A DNA stretch of 64,000 bases from NCBI GenBank assembly GCA_031261425.1, contig JAISJR010000018.1:1-64000 (forward strand). Direction: 5' to 3'. Made by a program: the position numbers and the translations under genes. Numbering within the stretch: the first letter of the stretch is position 1; every line of letters begins with the position of its first letter. Positions 1 to 9,232 of this stretch are shown piece after piece. The notes beneath the pieces were generated by a model. It was not told the DNA's origin. It did not search any database and worked only from the letters and a program-made list of their open reading frames with translations. The DNA is from Planctomycetota bacterium (GTDB lineage: Bacteria; Planctomycetota; SZUA-567).

Positions 1-465
1 CGTCAATTGCACATCGAATTCGCTTTGCAGGCGTTGTCCGTCAGGCAGGCGACGAATACGTTCGCGATTGCGTTGCACCGAATCAAAATGTATGCCGCCG
101 AAGGTCTGTTTTGCCGCTAAAGCATTAAAAAAATACTCTTCCGCAAACATTCCGTTGCTTTTGGCAATACCGTTGACGTTTTCGGTCGTGGCTTTAATCG
201 CTTTCCACACGTCAGCCATTTCGATTTTTCCGCCGTTGACGTTTTCGGTCGTGGCTTGAATCGCCTTTTTCAAGTCCTCAATTTCAACTTTACCGCCATT
301 GACATTCTCGGTCGTGGCTTGAATTTTCTTGCCGAGTTCTTGCAATTCGCGGGCGGTCTCTTGCAGTATCCGGTCGGTCTCTTTTTGGCTTTCGCGGAGT
401 TCGTGGATTAGGCGCATTTCTTGCGAAAACAGGTCGTTGGCAGAAGTTGTCGTTTGGGTAACCAT
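1..465 (-). CDS. Coiled-coil protein, N-terminal 155 residues (runs off left edge)
   Basis: The frame is open from an ATG at 465 to the window edge and has a good AAGGA ribosome site upstream. The first ~50 residues are Gln/Glu/Lys-rich. Then comes a 21-residue (63-bp) tandem repeat built on ATTENVNG, seen two and a half times, which fits three heptads of a coiled coil. The last part (around MFAEEYFFNAL and FDVQL) resembles, from memory, DUF3782-type proteins in which a coiled coil precedes a PD-(D/E)XK nuclease-like domain. That domain would lie outside the window, so nuclease activity is not shown. The gene is probably alone; the next gene upstream is a pseudopilin ending in its own terminator. 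Confidence 0.75.
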   Translation of the reverse strand, partial: MVTQTTTSANDLFSQEMRLIHELRESQKETDRILQETARELQELGKKIQATTENVNGGKVEIEDLKKAIQATTENVNGGKIEMADVWKAIKATTENVNGIAKSNGMFAEEYFFNALAAKQTFGGIHFDSVQRNRERIRRLPDGQRLQSEFDVQLT

Positions 466-554
466 CGTTTTTTTCCTTGTCGCAAAAAATAGGCATACGG
501 AATGTTAGCCGGTTCGCGGTAAAACCGCAATAACAAGGGCGGAAGTTGCCTCCG

Positions 555-587
555 CAAAAAAAATCCCCGCGCCTTTCGGCGCGGGGG
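555..587 (-). terminator. Intrinsic terminator of the pseudopilin gene
   Basis: A perfect 9-bp GC stem (565-573 with 578-586, 4-base loop) is followed on the minus strand by a run of eight T. It lies 25 bp after the pseudopilin stop codon and separates it from the coiled-coil gene. Confidence 0.85.
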
Positions 588-611
588 AAAATTAAACACA
601 CGATTTCAATC

Positions 612-1205
612 TTAATAACTGTATTCTCCGGATTTCAGTGAAGCATCGCTACCAACAACCAACGTATCAGTATGAGCAACAGCGCCTGCGCTGTCAGCGT
701 CGGTAACAGTAAGACCGTCAATAGTCGCACCACTCTTTTCGTCTCCATATTTCGTCCCAGTTTGCGGTGGCGCTGCACGGCGCACTTCATTGCCGCCAAA
801 TAAAAGTGATACGCTACCGTCGAGAGTGTGCTTACCTGCATCTGCCGCCGCAATTCTCACCGCAGACATTTCCATAACATTCAAATTAGGATTCCATCCA
901 TACTTATTGCCCTCCTCATTGCCAGCCGGACAAAAGAAAATACCGTCTTGTACATTCGTGTCGCTTTTGAAAAAAGCATAAACATCCACCATTGATGGAA
1001 ATTTAGCACTCTCGACGTATCCCTGCGAGGAGTAAGTCGCGACAGCCAAGCCGATTTGGTGCAAGTTGTTGGTGCAACCGGCTAATTTCGCCGTATTTCG
1101 CGCCCGAATTAGCGGACCACTCAACAACGCCGCCAAAATTCCGATAATCGCCACGACGATTAACAACTCAATCAGCGTGAAACCGCTTTTCTTTTGCGTC
1201 TTCAT
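612..1205 (-). CDS. Type IV pseudopilin / prepilin-type N-terminal cleavage-methylation protein
   Basis: The 197-residue product opens with a short basic leader (MKTQKKSG) and the class III signal FTLIELLIVVAIIGILAALL, so it would be cut before Phe9 by a prepilin peptidase and N-methylated. Glu13 (E5 of the mature form) is present. The rest is a variable extracytoplasmic domain with cysteines around CTNN and FFCPAGN. Such single pseudopilins with unrelated tails are numerous in PVC bacteria and are placed in type II secretion-like or pilus systems. No other secretion gene is adjacent. A GAAAGGC ribosome site precedes the ATG. Confidence 0.9.
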   Translation of the reverse strand: MKTQKKSGFTLIELLIVVAIIGILAALLSGPLIRARNTAKLAGCTNNLHQIGLAVATYSSQGYVESAKFPSMVDVYAFFKSDTNVQDGIFFCPAGNEEGNKYGWNPNLNVMEMSAVRIAAADAGKHTLDGSVSLLFGGNEVRRAAPPQTGTKYGDEKSGATIDGLTVTDADSAGAVAHTDTLVVGSDASLKSGEYSY

Positions 1206-1542
1206 GGTATTGCCTTTCGATTTTTAGGGGACCGGGCGGGCAGAAAACGAATCTGCCAAGAAGTGCTTCCTGCCTGTCCGGTTCCCGCCTAATTTGTCCG
1301 CGCTCACCGTTGAGTGCGGACGCGCTGAAGCCAAATTTCACCACGCGCGAACGACCTATTTCTGATATTACCATTACGCTTTTTTTTTCGCGTGAACGTC
1401 ATTCAGCTCCGGTAACCCTCCGCTATCGCGCCCCTCTATCGCCAATAACGGCACCGCTGTTTGCGTGTCGCACACCTCCTTTCGATAAAAAAAACGATTA
1501 AAGCGCCGTCGGCTTTTCCGGCGACAACACTCTCTTACGCCG
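1206..1542. other. Intergenic leader region with hairpins
   Basis: No credible gene. A 10-bp hairpin with one G/A mismatch lies at 1297-1306/1311-1320, and a looser inverted repeat near 1230-1290 would fold in the 5' leader of the pseudopilin mRNA. No clear sigma70 promoter was found. Confidence 0.4.
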
Positions 1543-1570
1543 TAACAGTTACAGTATTGTAACCTGTTTA
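1543..1570. promoter_or_regulatory. Palindromic candidate operator upstream of XRE gene
   Basis: The 28 bp have two nested dyads: outer TAACAG/CTGTTTA and inner TTACA-GTAT-TGTAA. The site is centred about 70 bp before the XRE regulator start, a usual place for autoregulation. Binding is inferred, not shown. Confidence 0.45.
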
Positions 1571-1628
1571 GCGTTGAAAGTCAAGGTAGTAAAATGATTG
1601 AAATTTTTGATTAGTTGGGATTGGCAAG

Positions 1629-2033
1629 ATGGCGAGCGTTGGAGAAAAACTTAAGAATTTACGTAATGCCAAAAAAATGACGCAAATGTCGTTGGCAAAA
1701 AAATCCGGCGTGGTGCAACAAGTAATTTCACAATACGAATCGGGAAGAAACGCGATTGGCATCCGTAATCTGGCAAAATTGGCGGCGGCGCTTGAATGCT
1801 CGGTTAGCGATATTGACGCCAGGATAACCCCGAATATCACCGCCGAAAAAATCAACGAGCCGTATGAAAAACGCCGGCTCTACATCCACGACGATATGCT
1901 GTTATACATTTGCAATAATTGGCAGAAATTACCGCTGAACCGGCGGGCTGAAATAATGGCGGAAATAACGACGGAGGTGAAAAATACGCATCCCGTATTA
2001 AAAACCGTAGAGGCGAATTCGCCCCTACGGTAA
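1629..2033 (+). CDS. XRE/Cro-CI family transcriptional regulator
   Basis: 134 residues. Residues ~6-60 form a classic helix-turn-helix of the lambda Cro/CI type (GEKLKNLRNAKKMTQMSLAKK, then a recognition helix around QQVISQYESGRNAIG). The rest is a short alpha-helical tail with no recognised domain. The gene stands alone between a candidate operator and the convergent rny gene. Its last residues (about EANSPLR) are encoded by a palindromic repeat at 2005-2030, so the native C-terminus may have been altered by repeat insertion. The ribosome site is weak (GGGA). Confidence 0.85.
   Translation: MASVGEKLKNLRNAKKMTQMSLAKKSGVVQQVISQYESGRNAIGIRNLAKLAAALECSVSDIDARITPNITAEKINEPYEKRRLYIHDDMLLYICNNWQKLPLNRRAEIMAEITTEVKNTHPVLKTVEANSPLR
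2005..2030. repeat. 26-bp palindrome at the 3' end of the XRE gene
   Basis: CCGTAG, one mismatch, GGCG, AATT, then the complement. This GTAGGGGCGAATTCGCCCCTAC-type palindrome is one I know from dispersed repeats in other bacteria. Here it overlaps the last codons of the reading frame. Confidence 0.6.
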
Positions 2034-2071
2034 GATTTGTGCCGTCTCCTCATTCAACGCTCAACTTCCCC

Positions 2072-3613
2072 TTACCGCGCATACTCGACAAACCGGTTTT
2101 CGCGAATCATCGTTACTTTGACTTCGCCCGGATAGGTCAATTCGTCCTCGATTTGTTTGGCGATTTTGCGGCAGAGTTGCTGGCAGTCGGCGTCGCCGAT
2201 GTTTTGCGCGTTGGCGATGACGCGCAACTCCCGCCCCGCCTGCACCGCGAACGCCTTATCGACTTCGGGATAATTCGTCGCCACGAGTTCCAAGCGTTCA
2301 AGCCGCTTGACGTAATTTTCAAACGTCTCGCGCCGCGCGCCGGGGCGCGCCGCGCTAATCGCGTCCGCCGCCTGCACCACCGTCGCGTAAAGATTATCCG
2401 CCGCGCCGGGTTCGTGGTGATACAAAATCGCCGCGATTACGTCGGCGTTTTCGCCGCACATTTTCGCCACGTCCGCGCCGAGTTGCGGATGCGTGCCTTC
2501 GTGTTCGTGGTCAATCGCTTTGCCGAGGTCGTGCAACAAGCCGCACCGCCGCGCCAACTGCTCGTCCAAGCCCAATTCCGCCGCCAACATACCGGCGAGC
2601 CAACTGACATCGCGCGAATGGTTCAACACGTTTTGCCCGTAACTGGTGCGGTATTTCAGCCGCCCCAGCAACATAATTTCCCGCGGACGCAAACCGCGCA
2701 CGTCAACTTCGAGCGCCGCTTGTTTGCCGTTTTCTTCCAGCACTTTGTCCATTTCCTCGCGGACTTTGGCGGCGACTTCCTCAATGCGCGCCGGATGAAT
2801 CCGCCCGTCGGCGACGAGCCGCGTCAGCGTCCGCGCCGCGATTTCCCGCCGCACCGGCTCAAAGCCCGACAACACCACGACGCCGGGCGTGTCGTCGATA
2901 ATCACGTCCACGCCGGTCGCGTTCTCAAAGGCGCGGATATTGCGCCCTTCGCGCCCGATGATGCGTCCTTTCATTTCTTCGGACGGCAATTCAATCGTGC
3001 TGACGACGTATTCGGCGGTGCAGTCCGACGCCAACCGCGCAATCGCGTTGGCGATGTAATGGCGGGCTTTTTCGTCGGCGATTTCTTTGGCGCGGGCGTT
3101 GGCGCGGTCCACCAAGACGACGATTTCGTGTTCCATTTCGTCCTCGACCCGCCGCCGGATTTCGTCGCGGGCTTGCTCGACCGACATCTTGCCGATTTCG
3201 TGCAGACGCGCGTGTTGCTGGTCGATGATTTTGGCGATTTCGACATCGCGGGCTTGCATCGCGCGCTCGCGTTTGAGCAACGCCTCGTCCTGCTCGCGCT
3301 GTTGTTGTTCTTTTTTGTCGAGCGAGTTACTTTTTTGGTCGAGATTGTCTTCGCGTTTGGACAAGCGGCGCTCGGTTTGTTTCAGTTCGTTGCGCTCGTC
3401 GCGAATTTCTTTTTCGAGGCGTTCGCGCTCGGCTAAAACCTCGGCTTTGCCGCGCAAAGCCAATTCGTCCGTCCGCCGTTTGGCGTCGCGGTCGGCGGCG
3501 GCGAGAATTTCGCGGGCTTGCAATTCGGCGGCGTTTTTGCGATAGATGCTGAACAAGTGCCGCGCCGCCCAACCGACAACCAGCGCGACGACGGCGATAA
3601 TGGCGTATTCCAT
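2072..3613 (-). CDS. rny: Ribonuclease Y
   Basis: 513 residues, close to the usual ~520. Order: N-terminal membrane anchor (residues 3-22), long charged coiled coil (about 30-180), KH domain with GRIIGREGRN (217-226), HD domain with H361-D362 in LLHDLG, and the family ending VTMIRENRFVEYAR. RNase Y is the membrane-bound endonuclease that starts mRNA decay in many bacteria lacking RNase E. I chose the ATG at 3613 because it begins directly at the membrane anchor and follows a GGGA ribosome site; a longer frame upstream adds only repeat-derived basic residues. Confidence 0.96.
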   Translation of the reverse strand: MEYAIIAVVALVVGWAARHLFSIYRKNAAELQAREILAAADRDAKRRTDELALRGKAEVLAERERLEKEIRDERNELKQTERRLSKREDNLDQKSNSLDKKEQQQREQDEALLKRERAMQARDVEIAKIIDQQHARLHEIGKMSVEQARDEIRRRVEDEMEHEIVVLVDRANARAKEIADEKARHYIANAIARLASDCTAEYVVSTIELPSEEMKGRIIGREGRNIRAFENATGVDVIIDDTPGVVVLSGFEPVRREIAARTLTRLVADGRIHPARIEEVAAKVREEMDKVLEENGKQAALEVDVRGLRPREIMLLGRLKYRTSYGQNVLNHSRDVSWLAGMLAAELGLDEQLARRCGLLHDLGKAIDHEHEGTHPQLGADVAKMCGENADVIAAILYHHEPGAADNLYATVVQAADAISAARPGARRETFENYVKRLERLELVATNYPEVDKAFAVQAGRELRVIANAQNIGDADCQQLCRKIAKQIEDELTYPGEVKVTMIRENRFVEYAR

Positions 3614-3665
3614 CGGATATTCCCTTTCTATATGCAAACGACGCCGGCGCATCCGGGGTCGGGTA

Positions 3666-3718
3666 GAGCAATTCACAATTCACAATTAACAATTAAAAAT
3701 GGCGGCGGTCGATTTAAT
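3666..3718. repeat. Single arm of the AT-rich heptamer repeat
   Basis: Reiterated AATTCAC/AATTAAC units upstream of rny, next to the composite element. The matching opposite arm is not obvious here. Confidence 0.5.
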
Positions 3719-3729
3719 AACTTCCGCTT

Positions 3730-4144
3730 AATTCCCCTCTACGGAGGGGCTGGCATCGCGACGCTCTTTCTCTCTGTCGCGATGACGGGGTGGTTGATTT
3801 TTAATCAATCATTCTGCTAAAAACGCGCCGCGAAGCGGCAAGGCGTAACAGCCCAGCGCAACGCGCTAGGTAAAAAGTCGCCAATAAATTATGCGCCCTG
3901 TTAAGGGCAATGCAAAAATTTCCATTGCTCTTACAGAGCGCCGACGTTTTTTCGGCAACGCTAACCCAGCCCGCCGGAAAATCGATACCACCGATTTTCC
4001 TTTGGGCTGGGCTGTTACGCTCTGCCGCTTCGCGGCGACGGTCGGAATGATTTATAAAATCACCACCCCGTCATCGCGACATAAAAAGAGAGCGTCGCGA
4101 CGCCGGCGGATAGTCCGCCTCAACCCCTCCCGTAGGGGGGAATT
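3730..4144. repeat. Composite nested inverted-repeat element, copy 1
   Basis: About 415 bp with no gene. The outer arms begin AATTCCCCTCTACGGAGGGG and end with its near complement; inside each lies a GTCGCGATGACGGGGTGGT-type segment. A second inverted element sits in the middle, bounded by CCGCGAAGCGGC-like ends and carrying CCCAGC, ACGCGCTGGG and GGGCTGGGCTG blocks. The same nesting recurs at 55222-55607; the inner part alone is at 35392-35598 and the outer part alone at 12959-13125. Confidence 0.8.
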
Positions 4145-4154
4145 TTATCCCGCC

Positions 4155-4193
4155 TAAAAAACATCGGAGACGCATTTTTGCCCACGTCTCCGA
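4155..4193 (-). terminator. Intrinsic terminator of fusA
   Basis: A 9-bp stem (4164-4172 with 4185-4193) is followed on the minus strand by GTTTTTT, 22 bp after the fusA stop codon. Confidence 0.85.
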
Positions 4194-4215
4194 CTCCGCT
4201 TCATTCGACCGCCCC

Positions 4216-6309
4216 CTATTTATTCTTCGCTTCCTGCCGCTTCTTTTTCGCTTCGATGACTTCTTCGGCAATCGAGAACGGCACGGCTTCGTAATGCTCA
4301 AACTGCATCGTGAAATTGGCGCGTCCCGACGACACGTTGCGCAGTTCCGTCGCGTAGCCGAACATACTCGCCAGCGGCACCGTGCCGCGAATGATTTTCG
4401 CGTTGCCGAGCGCGTCCATACCGGTTACTTTGCCGCGCTTGGCGCAGATGTTGCCGGTAATCGTTCCCGCGAAATCCTCCGGCGTCGTTACCGCCACGCT
4501 CATAATCGGCTCCAACAATTGCGGATTGGCTTTCAGGAACGCTTCCTTGAACGCCATCGAGCCGCAAATGCGGAACGCCTGTTCGCTGGAGTCAACCTCG
4601 TGATATTTGCCGTCGATGAGCCGCACCCGCATATCGACCACCGGATAGCCCGCCCAGACGCCTTTGCTCATCGCGTCGATGATGCCCTTTTCGATTGCCG
4701 GAATGTATTCTTTCGGAATCACGCCGCCGACGATTTCGTTGACAAACTCAAAGCCCTCGCCCGGTCCGCGGCTTTCCAACACGATGGTCGCTTCCGCGAA
4801 CTGCCCGCGTCCGCCGGATTGTTTCGCGTAACGCAAGCGGTGTTCGATCTGCGGCGCGCGCGCCGTTTCGCGATACGCCACTTGCGGCGCGCCGGTGTCC
4901 ACGTTCACGCCGTATTCGCGTTTCAGCCGGTCAACGATGATTTCCAAGTGCAATTCGCCCATACCGGAAATCAGCGTCTCTTCCGTTTCGGGGTCGGAGC
5001 CGACGATGAACGTCGGGTCTTCTTCGGCGAGACGCGCCAAGCCCTTCGACAGTTTGTCGCGGTCGGCGCGCTCGTGCGGCGAGACCGCAATCGACAACAC
5101 CGGCGACGGAAATTCAATCGCTTCCAAAATCAAATTGTCGTCCTCGCCGCAAATCGTGTCGCCCGTAATCGTGTCCGCCAAACCGACGACCGCGCCGATT
5201 TCGCCGGCGCAAAGTTCGTCCACCATTTCCTGCCGGTTGGCGTGCATTTTCACGAGTCGCCCGACGCGCTGTTTTTTGTCTTTGGTCGAATTGAGGACGT
5301 AAGTGCCGGCGCGCAACACGCCCGCATAGACGCGCGTGAACACCAATTTGCCGATATGTTTGTCCGCCATAATTTTGAACGCCAGCGCCGTCAGCGGCGC
5401 GTCGTCCGCGGCGGGCTGTTCGATTTCCACGCCGTCGCGCATCCCCTTGGTCGGCGGCAAATCGAGCGGACTGGGCAGATAGTAAATCACGCCGTCGAGC
5501 AATCGCTGAATCCCTTTGTTCTTAAACGCGCTCCCGCAAAAAACCGGACAGATTTTGTGCTGGAAGGTCGCGTTGCGAATCGCGGCGCGCAATTCCTCGA
5601 CGGTAATCGGCTCGTCGGCGCAGAATTTGTCGAGGAGTTTCTCGTCGGTTTCGCTGACTTTTTCGAGCAGATTTTTCCGCCATTTATTGGCTTCTTCCTG
5701 CAATTCCGGCGGCACGTCTTTGACGGTTTGAATCATTCCGTCGTCCTGGTCGTAAAAAATCGCCTGATTTTCCACAAGGTCGATGATGCCGCGAAATTCT
5801 TTTTCACAGCCAATCGGAATGACCAGCGGCACGGCGTTGGAGCCGAGTTCGTGGGCAATCGATTCGACGACGCCGTAAAAATTCGCGCCGGCGCGGTCCA
5901 TTTTGTTGATGAACGCGACGCGCGGCACCGAGTATTTTTCGGCTTGCCGCCAGACGGTTTCGGATTGCGGCTCGACGCCGCCGACGGCGCAAAACAAGCC
6001 GATGGCGCCGTCGAGAATTCGCAACGAGCGCTCGACTTCGACGGTGAAATCCACGTGTCCGGGCGTGTCGATGATGTTGATTTCGTAGTCGCGCCAGAAA
6101 CACGTCGTCGCGGCGGAGGTGATGGTGATGCCGCGCTCCTGTTCCTGTTCCATCCAGTCCATCGTGGCGGCGCCGTCGTGGACTTCGCCGATTTTATGGT
6201 TGCGACCGGTATAATAGAGGATGCGTTCGGTGGTGGTGGTTTTGCCGGCGTCGATGTGCGCCATAATGCCGATGTTGCGCATCCGTTCCAGCGGGGTGCT
6301 CCGAGCCAT
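4216..6309 (-). CDS. fusA: Translation elongation factor G
   Basis: 697 residues, full length. The GTPase domain has G1 AHIDAGKTT (17-25), DTPGHVDF (81-88) and NKMD (135-138). The later domains end in the usual lysine-rich tail. EF-G drives ribosomal translocation and recycling with RRF. A strong AAGGAG ribosome site lies just upstream. The gene is not next to rpsL, rpsG or tuf as in the str operon, so it is either a relocated main copy or a paralogue; motifs look fully functional. A hairpin followed by six T lies in the leader (6383-6405). Confidence 0.97.
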   Translation of the reverse strand: MARSTPLERMRNIGIMAHIDAGKTTTTERILYYTGRNHKIGEVHDGAATMDWMEQEQERGITITSAATTCFWRDYEINIIDTPGHVDFTVEVERSLRILDGAIGLFCAVGGVEPQSETVWRQAEKYSVPRVAFINKMDRAGANFYGVVESIAHELGSNAVPLVIPIGCEKEFRGIIDLVENQAIFYDQDDGMIQTVKDVPPELQEEANKWRKNLLEKVSETDEKLLDKFCADEPITVEELRAAIRNATFQHKICPVFCGSAFKNKGIQRLLDGVIYYLPSPLDLPPTKGMRDGVEIEQPAADDAPLTALAFKIMADKHIGKLVFTRVYAGVLRAGTYVLNSTKDKKQRVGRLVKMHANRQEMVDELCAGEIGAVVGLADTITGDTICGEDDNLILEAIEFPSPVLSIAVSPHERADRDKLSKGLARLAEEDPTFIVGSDPETEETLISGMGELHLEIIVDRLKREYGVNVDTGAPQVAYRETARAPQIEHRLRYAKQSGGRGQFAEATIVLESRGPGEGFEFVNEIVGGVIPKEYIPAIEKGIIDAMSKGVWAGYPVVDMRVRLIDGKYHEVDSSEQAFRICGSMAFKEAFLKANPQLLEPIMSVAVTTPEDFAGTITGNICAKRGKVTGMDALGNAKIIRGTVPLASMFGYATELRNVSSGRANFTMQFEHYEAVPFSIAEEVIEAKKKRQEAKNK

Positions 6310-6382
6310 TTTTTCTCCTTCTTTTTGATGGTTTGACGAAAATTATCGCTTGACAAATCGCCGCGCGAAGTTGACGCGCGAT

Positions 6383-6405
6383 AAAAAACGGCGGCTCTCC
6401 CGCCG
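6383..6405 (-). terminator. Hairpin plus T-run in the fusA leader (attenuator candidate)
   Basis: A perfect 6-bp stem CGGCGG/CCGCCG with a 5-base loop is followed on the minus strand by TTTTTT, about 75 bp before the fusA start. No gene upstream on this strand would need it, so control of fusA by early termination is possible. Confidence 0.45.
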
Positions 6406-6415
6406 AATTTGGCAA

Positions 6416-6443
6416 AATATACCGCCCGCCATAGCGATTGCAA
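6416..6443 (-). promoter_or_regulatory. Possible fusA promoter
   Basis: TTGCAA, 16 bp, TATATT on the minus strand. The predicted transcript would start almost at the leader hairpin, which makes the assignment uncertain. On the plus strand the palindromic TTGCAA could also serve the divergent GT41 gene with TGTAAT 18 bp on. Confidence 0.3.
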
Positions 6444-6544
6444 GACGCGGCGAGCGCGGCTTGTAATGGGCGGGGGAATTTTTAACATCAATTCCTCTCG
6501 TGTGGCTCGCCCGCCGGTTCGGTCTTACGACAAAGCGAAAAAAA

Positions 6545-8902
6545 ATGGCAAAAAAAATCCCCGTCGCCAGCGTCAAGAAAAATAAGAAGCCCGACGCCTC
6601 GCCGGCGCAGATTGACCGGCTCGTCAAGCAGGGCGACCTGAACGGCGCGTTAGCCCTCGCGCAAACCGCCGTGCTGTCCGCGCCGAACAGCGCCACCGCC
6701 AACAACAATCTCGGTTTCGTCCTCGCCCAATGCGGACGCGCCGCCGAAGGATTGAGTTATTACGAACGCGCCGCGCAACTCGACCCGTCCGACCCCGAAA
6801 CGCTAAATTCGATTCTCCGCCTGCGCTTCGACCTGAAAACGCTCACCGACGCCGTCGTCGCGTCGGCGCTCGCCCGCTTTCCGCGCCACGTTAAATTGCT
6901 CACGCTCGCCGCCTCGCATTACGGGCGCGAAGGCGACCGCGAAAAATCCGAGCAATACTTCAAACAGGCGCTCGCCGTCAACGAAAAATCCGCCGAAACG
7001 CATTACCATTACGGACAACTGTTGCGCCTGCGCAAAAGCAACGCCGCCGCCGCCGAGCAATTTTTACGCGCCCACGAACTCGAACCGCAAACGCCGCGCT
7101 ATCTTTTAGAAACCGCGCTCGCCTATTCGCTCTGCGGCAATACGCAACTTGCCGACGATTACGCGCAAAAAGCCGCGAAATTGGCGCCGAAAGATTATCA
7201 CTGCTACGCGGTGTTGGGACACATCTGGGCGAAAGCCGACGTAACCAAGGCGCTGTTTTATTTCGACCACGCGCTCGAACTCGCGCCGGACACGGCGAAC
7301 GAAATTTACGGCTTCAAGGCGCTGGCGCTGGAAACGGCGGGCAAATTTGAAGAAGCCGAGGCGTGCTTTCGTCAGTCGATTGCCCGCGACCCGACCGGCG
7401 CCGCCAACCACACGATGAATTTGGCGAACGTGTTGGTCAAACAGGCGCGTATTCCCGAAGTGATGGAAGCGCTGGCGCAAACGTTGCGGCTCGACCCGCA
7501 ACATTCGCTCGCGATGAACAACATTTTGCTTTACGCGCATTACGCGCCGACGGCGTCGCGAGAAGATTTGTGGACGCTGTTTCGCGATTACGACCGCAAA
7601 TTCGCCGCGCCGCTGTGGAATAAAAATCGGGTTTTCCCGAACGTCCGCGACCCGCGCCGCAAGTTGCGCGTCGGCTTTATGTCGGCGGATTTGCGCACCC
7701 ATTCGGTCGCGTTTTTCACCGAGCCGGTTTTGCGCGCGCACGACCGCGAGCAATTTGAATTTTTCGCTTACGCCAATCAGGCGCGTAATGACCAATACAC
7801 CGAATTGTTAAAAACCTACGTCGAGAATTGGCGCGATATTTTCAGTATCTCCGACGCCGAAGCGGAAAAGTTAATTCGCGACGACCAAATCGATATTTTA
7901 ATCGACCTGACCGGACACACGGCGAACAACCGGATTTTACTGTTCGCGCGCAAACCGGCGCCGGTGCAGGTCGAATGGTTGGGATTTCCCGACACCACGG
8001 GCTTGTCGGCGATGGACTACCGGATTGCCGACGAATTTACCGACCCGCCGCGGTGCGACCGGTTTTCGTCGGAAAAAGTCGTGCGCCTGCCGGGCGGCTT
8101 TCACTGCTATTGCCCGTTCCCGAACGCGCCCGGCATCGTGCCGTTGCCCAAACTCAAAAACGGCTACTTAACGTTCGGTTCGTTCAACAACTACGCCAAA
8201 ACCAGCACGGAAATCGCCGCGCTGTGGGTGGAGATTTTGAACGCCGTGCCGGACAGCAAATTGTATTTGAAGTCGCACGGACTTGACGACGCGGCGGTGC
8301 AGGCGCGGGTGCGCGAGCGTTTCGCGAAACTCGGCTTGGCGCCGGAGCGGTTGTTAATTGAAACGCGCAAATCGTCGATTTACGCGCATTATATGTGCTA
8401 CAATCAGATTGACGTGGCGCTCGACACCTGGCCCTACAACGGTACGACGACGACGTTTGAGGCGCTGTGGATGGGCGCGCCGGTCGTCACGCTGACCGGC
8501 GAAACGCACGCGTCGCGCGTCGGCGCGTCGCTGTTGGTCAACTGCGGCTTGGAGGCGTTGATTGCGCAAAGTCCGGCGGAATACGCGCAAAAAGCGGTGG
8601 GTTTGGCGAACAACGACCTTGAGCGGGCGAAACTGCGGGCGACGATGCGCGAGCGGCTGTGGTGTTCGCCGCTGTTGTCGGAAAGTTGGTTCGTGAAAAA
8701 ATTTGAGACGGCGTTGCGGGCGATGTGGCGGGAATACTGCGGCGAAACCGGCGCGACCGACCAAGCGAATCTCTACGCGGCGATTACGAATGAGGTCGGG
8801 GCGTATCAAGTCCCCGACGCCCGCCGCCGCGACTTGGAAGCCGCGTATCAGCGCATCAATGAAATGATTGCGCAAGCGGTAGAACCGGCGGGACAGAGTT
8901 GA
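6545..8902 (+). CDS. TPR protein with GT41 (O-GlcNAc transferase/SPINDLY-type) domain
   Basis: 785 residues. A lysine-rich start is followed by ~10 tetratricopeptide repeats (about 20-360, such as NNLGFVLAQCGRAAEGLSYY) and a C-terminal GT-B glycosyltransferase half. Family marks are VRLPGGFHCY, FGSFNNYAKTS, the HYMCYNQIDVALDTWPYNG stretch and GAPVVTLTGETHASRVG. Bacterial relatives transfer sugars to Ser/Thr of proteins or act in glycan assembly; donor and target cannot be read here. The ATG at 6545 starts the lysine-rich segment; the frame extends upstream without better signals. The stop codon lies in a GAGTTGA heptamer of the repeat family. Confidence 0.9.
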   Translation: MAKKIPVASVKKNKKPDASPAQIDRLVKQGDLNGALALAQTAVLSAPNSATANNNLGFVLAQCGRAAEGLSYYERAAQLDPSDPETLNSILRLRFDLKTLTDAVVASALARFPRHVKLLTLAASHYGREGDREKSEQYFKQALAVNEKSAETHYHYGQLLRLRKSNAAAAEQFLRAHELEPQTPRYLLETALAYSLCGNTQLADDYAQKAAKLAPKDYHCYAVLGHIWAKADVTKALFYFDHALELAPDTANEIYGFKALALETAGKFEEAEACFRQSIARDPTGAANHTMNLANVLVKQARIPEVMEALAQTLRLDPQHSLAMNNILLYAHYAPTASREDLWTLFRDYDRKFAAPLWNKNRVFPNVRDPRRKLRVGFMSADLRTHSVAFFTEPVLRAHDREQFEFFAYANQARNDQYTELLKTYVENWRDIFSISDAEAEKLIRDDQIDILIDLTGHTANNRILLFARKPAPVQVEWLGFPDTTGLSAMDYRIADEFTDPPRCDRFSSEKVVRLPGGFHCYCPFPNAPGIVPLPKLKNGYLTFGSFNNYAKTSTEIAALWVEILNAVPDSKLYLKSHGLDDAAVQARVRERFAKLGLAPERLLIETRKSSIYAHYMCYNQIDVALDTWPYNGTTTTFEALWMGAPVVTLTGETHASRVGASLLVNCGLEALIAQSPAEYAQKAVGLANNDLERAKLRATMRERLWCSPLLSESWFVKKFETALRAMWREYCGETGATDQANLYAAITNEVGAYQVPDARRRDLEAAYQRINEMIAQAVEPAGQS

Positions 8903-9232
8903 AAATTGCGCTTTTTGGCGGTTCTTAAACCTCCTTAAATTATTAGCCCCCCTCTTAACTCATTGAATCGAGCCGCCAAGAAAAAATCCCCGCACCTTGC
9001 GGCGGTGGATTTATTGGGTTTGCTCTATTCAAACCGAGCGAAGCGAAGGTTAGTGTGCTTTCCAAATTGCCACGCGCTTTAGCGCGTGGTTAGCGGTTCT
9101 CTTAAAAGCAGAGTTGAGAGTTAAAAGTTGAGAGTTGAGAAAAAAGTGGATTTGTTTTTTTTAAGACGCGCGAAGCGCCACCGCCCTTCTCAACTTTTAA
9201 CTCTCAACTTCCAACTTTTCTTTTTTGCCCGT
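8903..9232. other. Non-coding gap with hairpin and repeats
   Basis: No credible gene. It holds a degenerate repeat core, a perfect 9-bp hairpin at 9070-9089, the dispersed segment AACCGAGCGAAGCGAAGG near 9035, and a heptamer-armed repeat (listed separately). Confidence 0.5.
9111..9219. repeat. Heptamer-armed repeat, GAGTTGA arms
   Basis: Left arm units GAGTTGA/GAGTTAA and right arm units TCAACTT/TAACTCT enclose the core GTGGATTT...GCGCGAAGCGCC. Part of the modular family described in the findings. Confidence 0.75.

Noticed and set aside
68-259. 63-codon plus-strand frame at the left edge
   Set aside because: Opposite the better-supported coiled-coil gene, whose start has a ribosome site and whose repeat is in protein phase.
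2039-6336. Long antisense reading frames opposite rny and fusA (465 and 680 codons)
   Set aside because: They lie wholly opposite strongly identified genes, are Arg/His/Phe/Val-rich, and result from GC-rich third positions on the coding strand.
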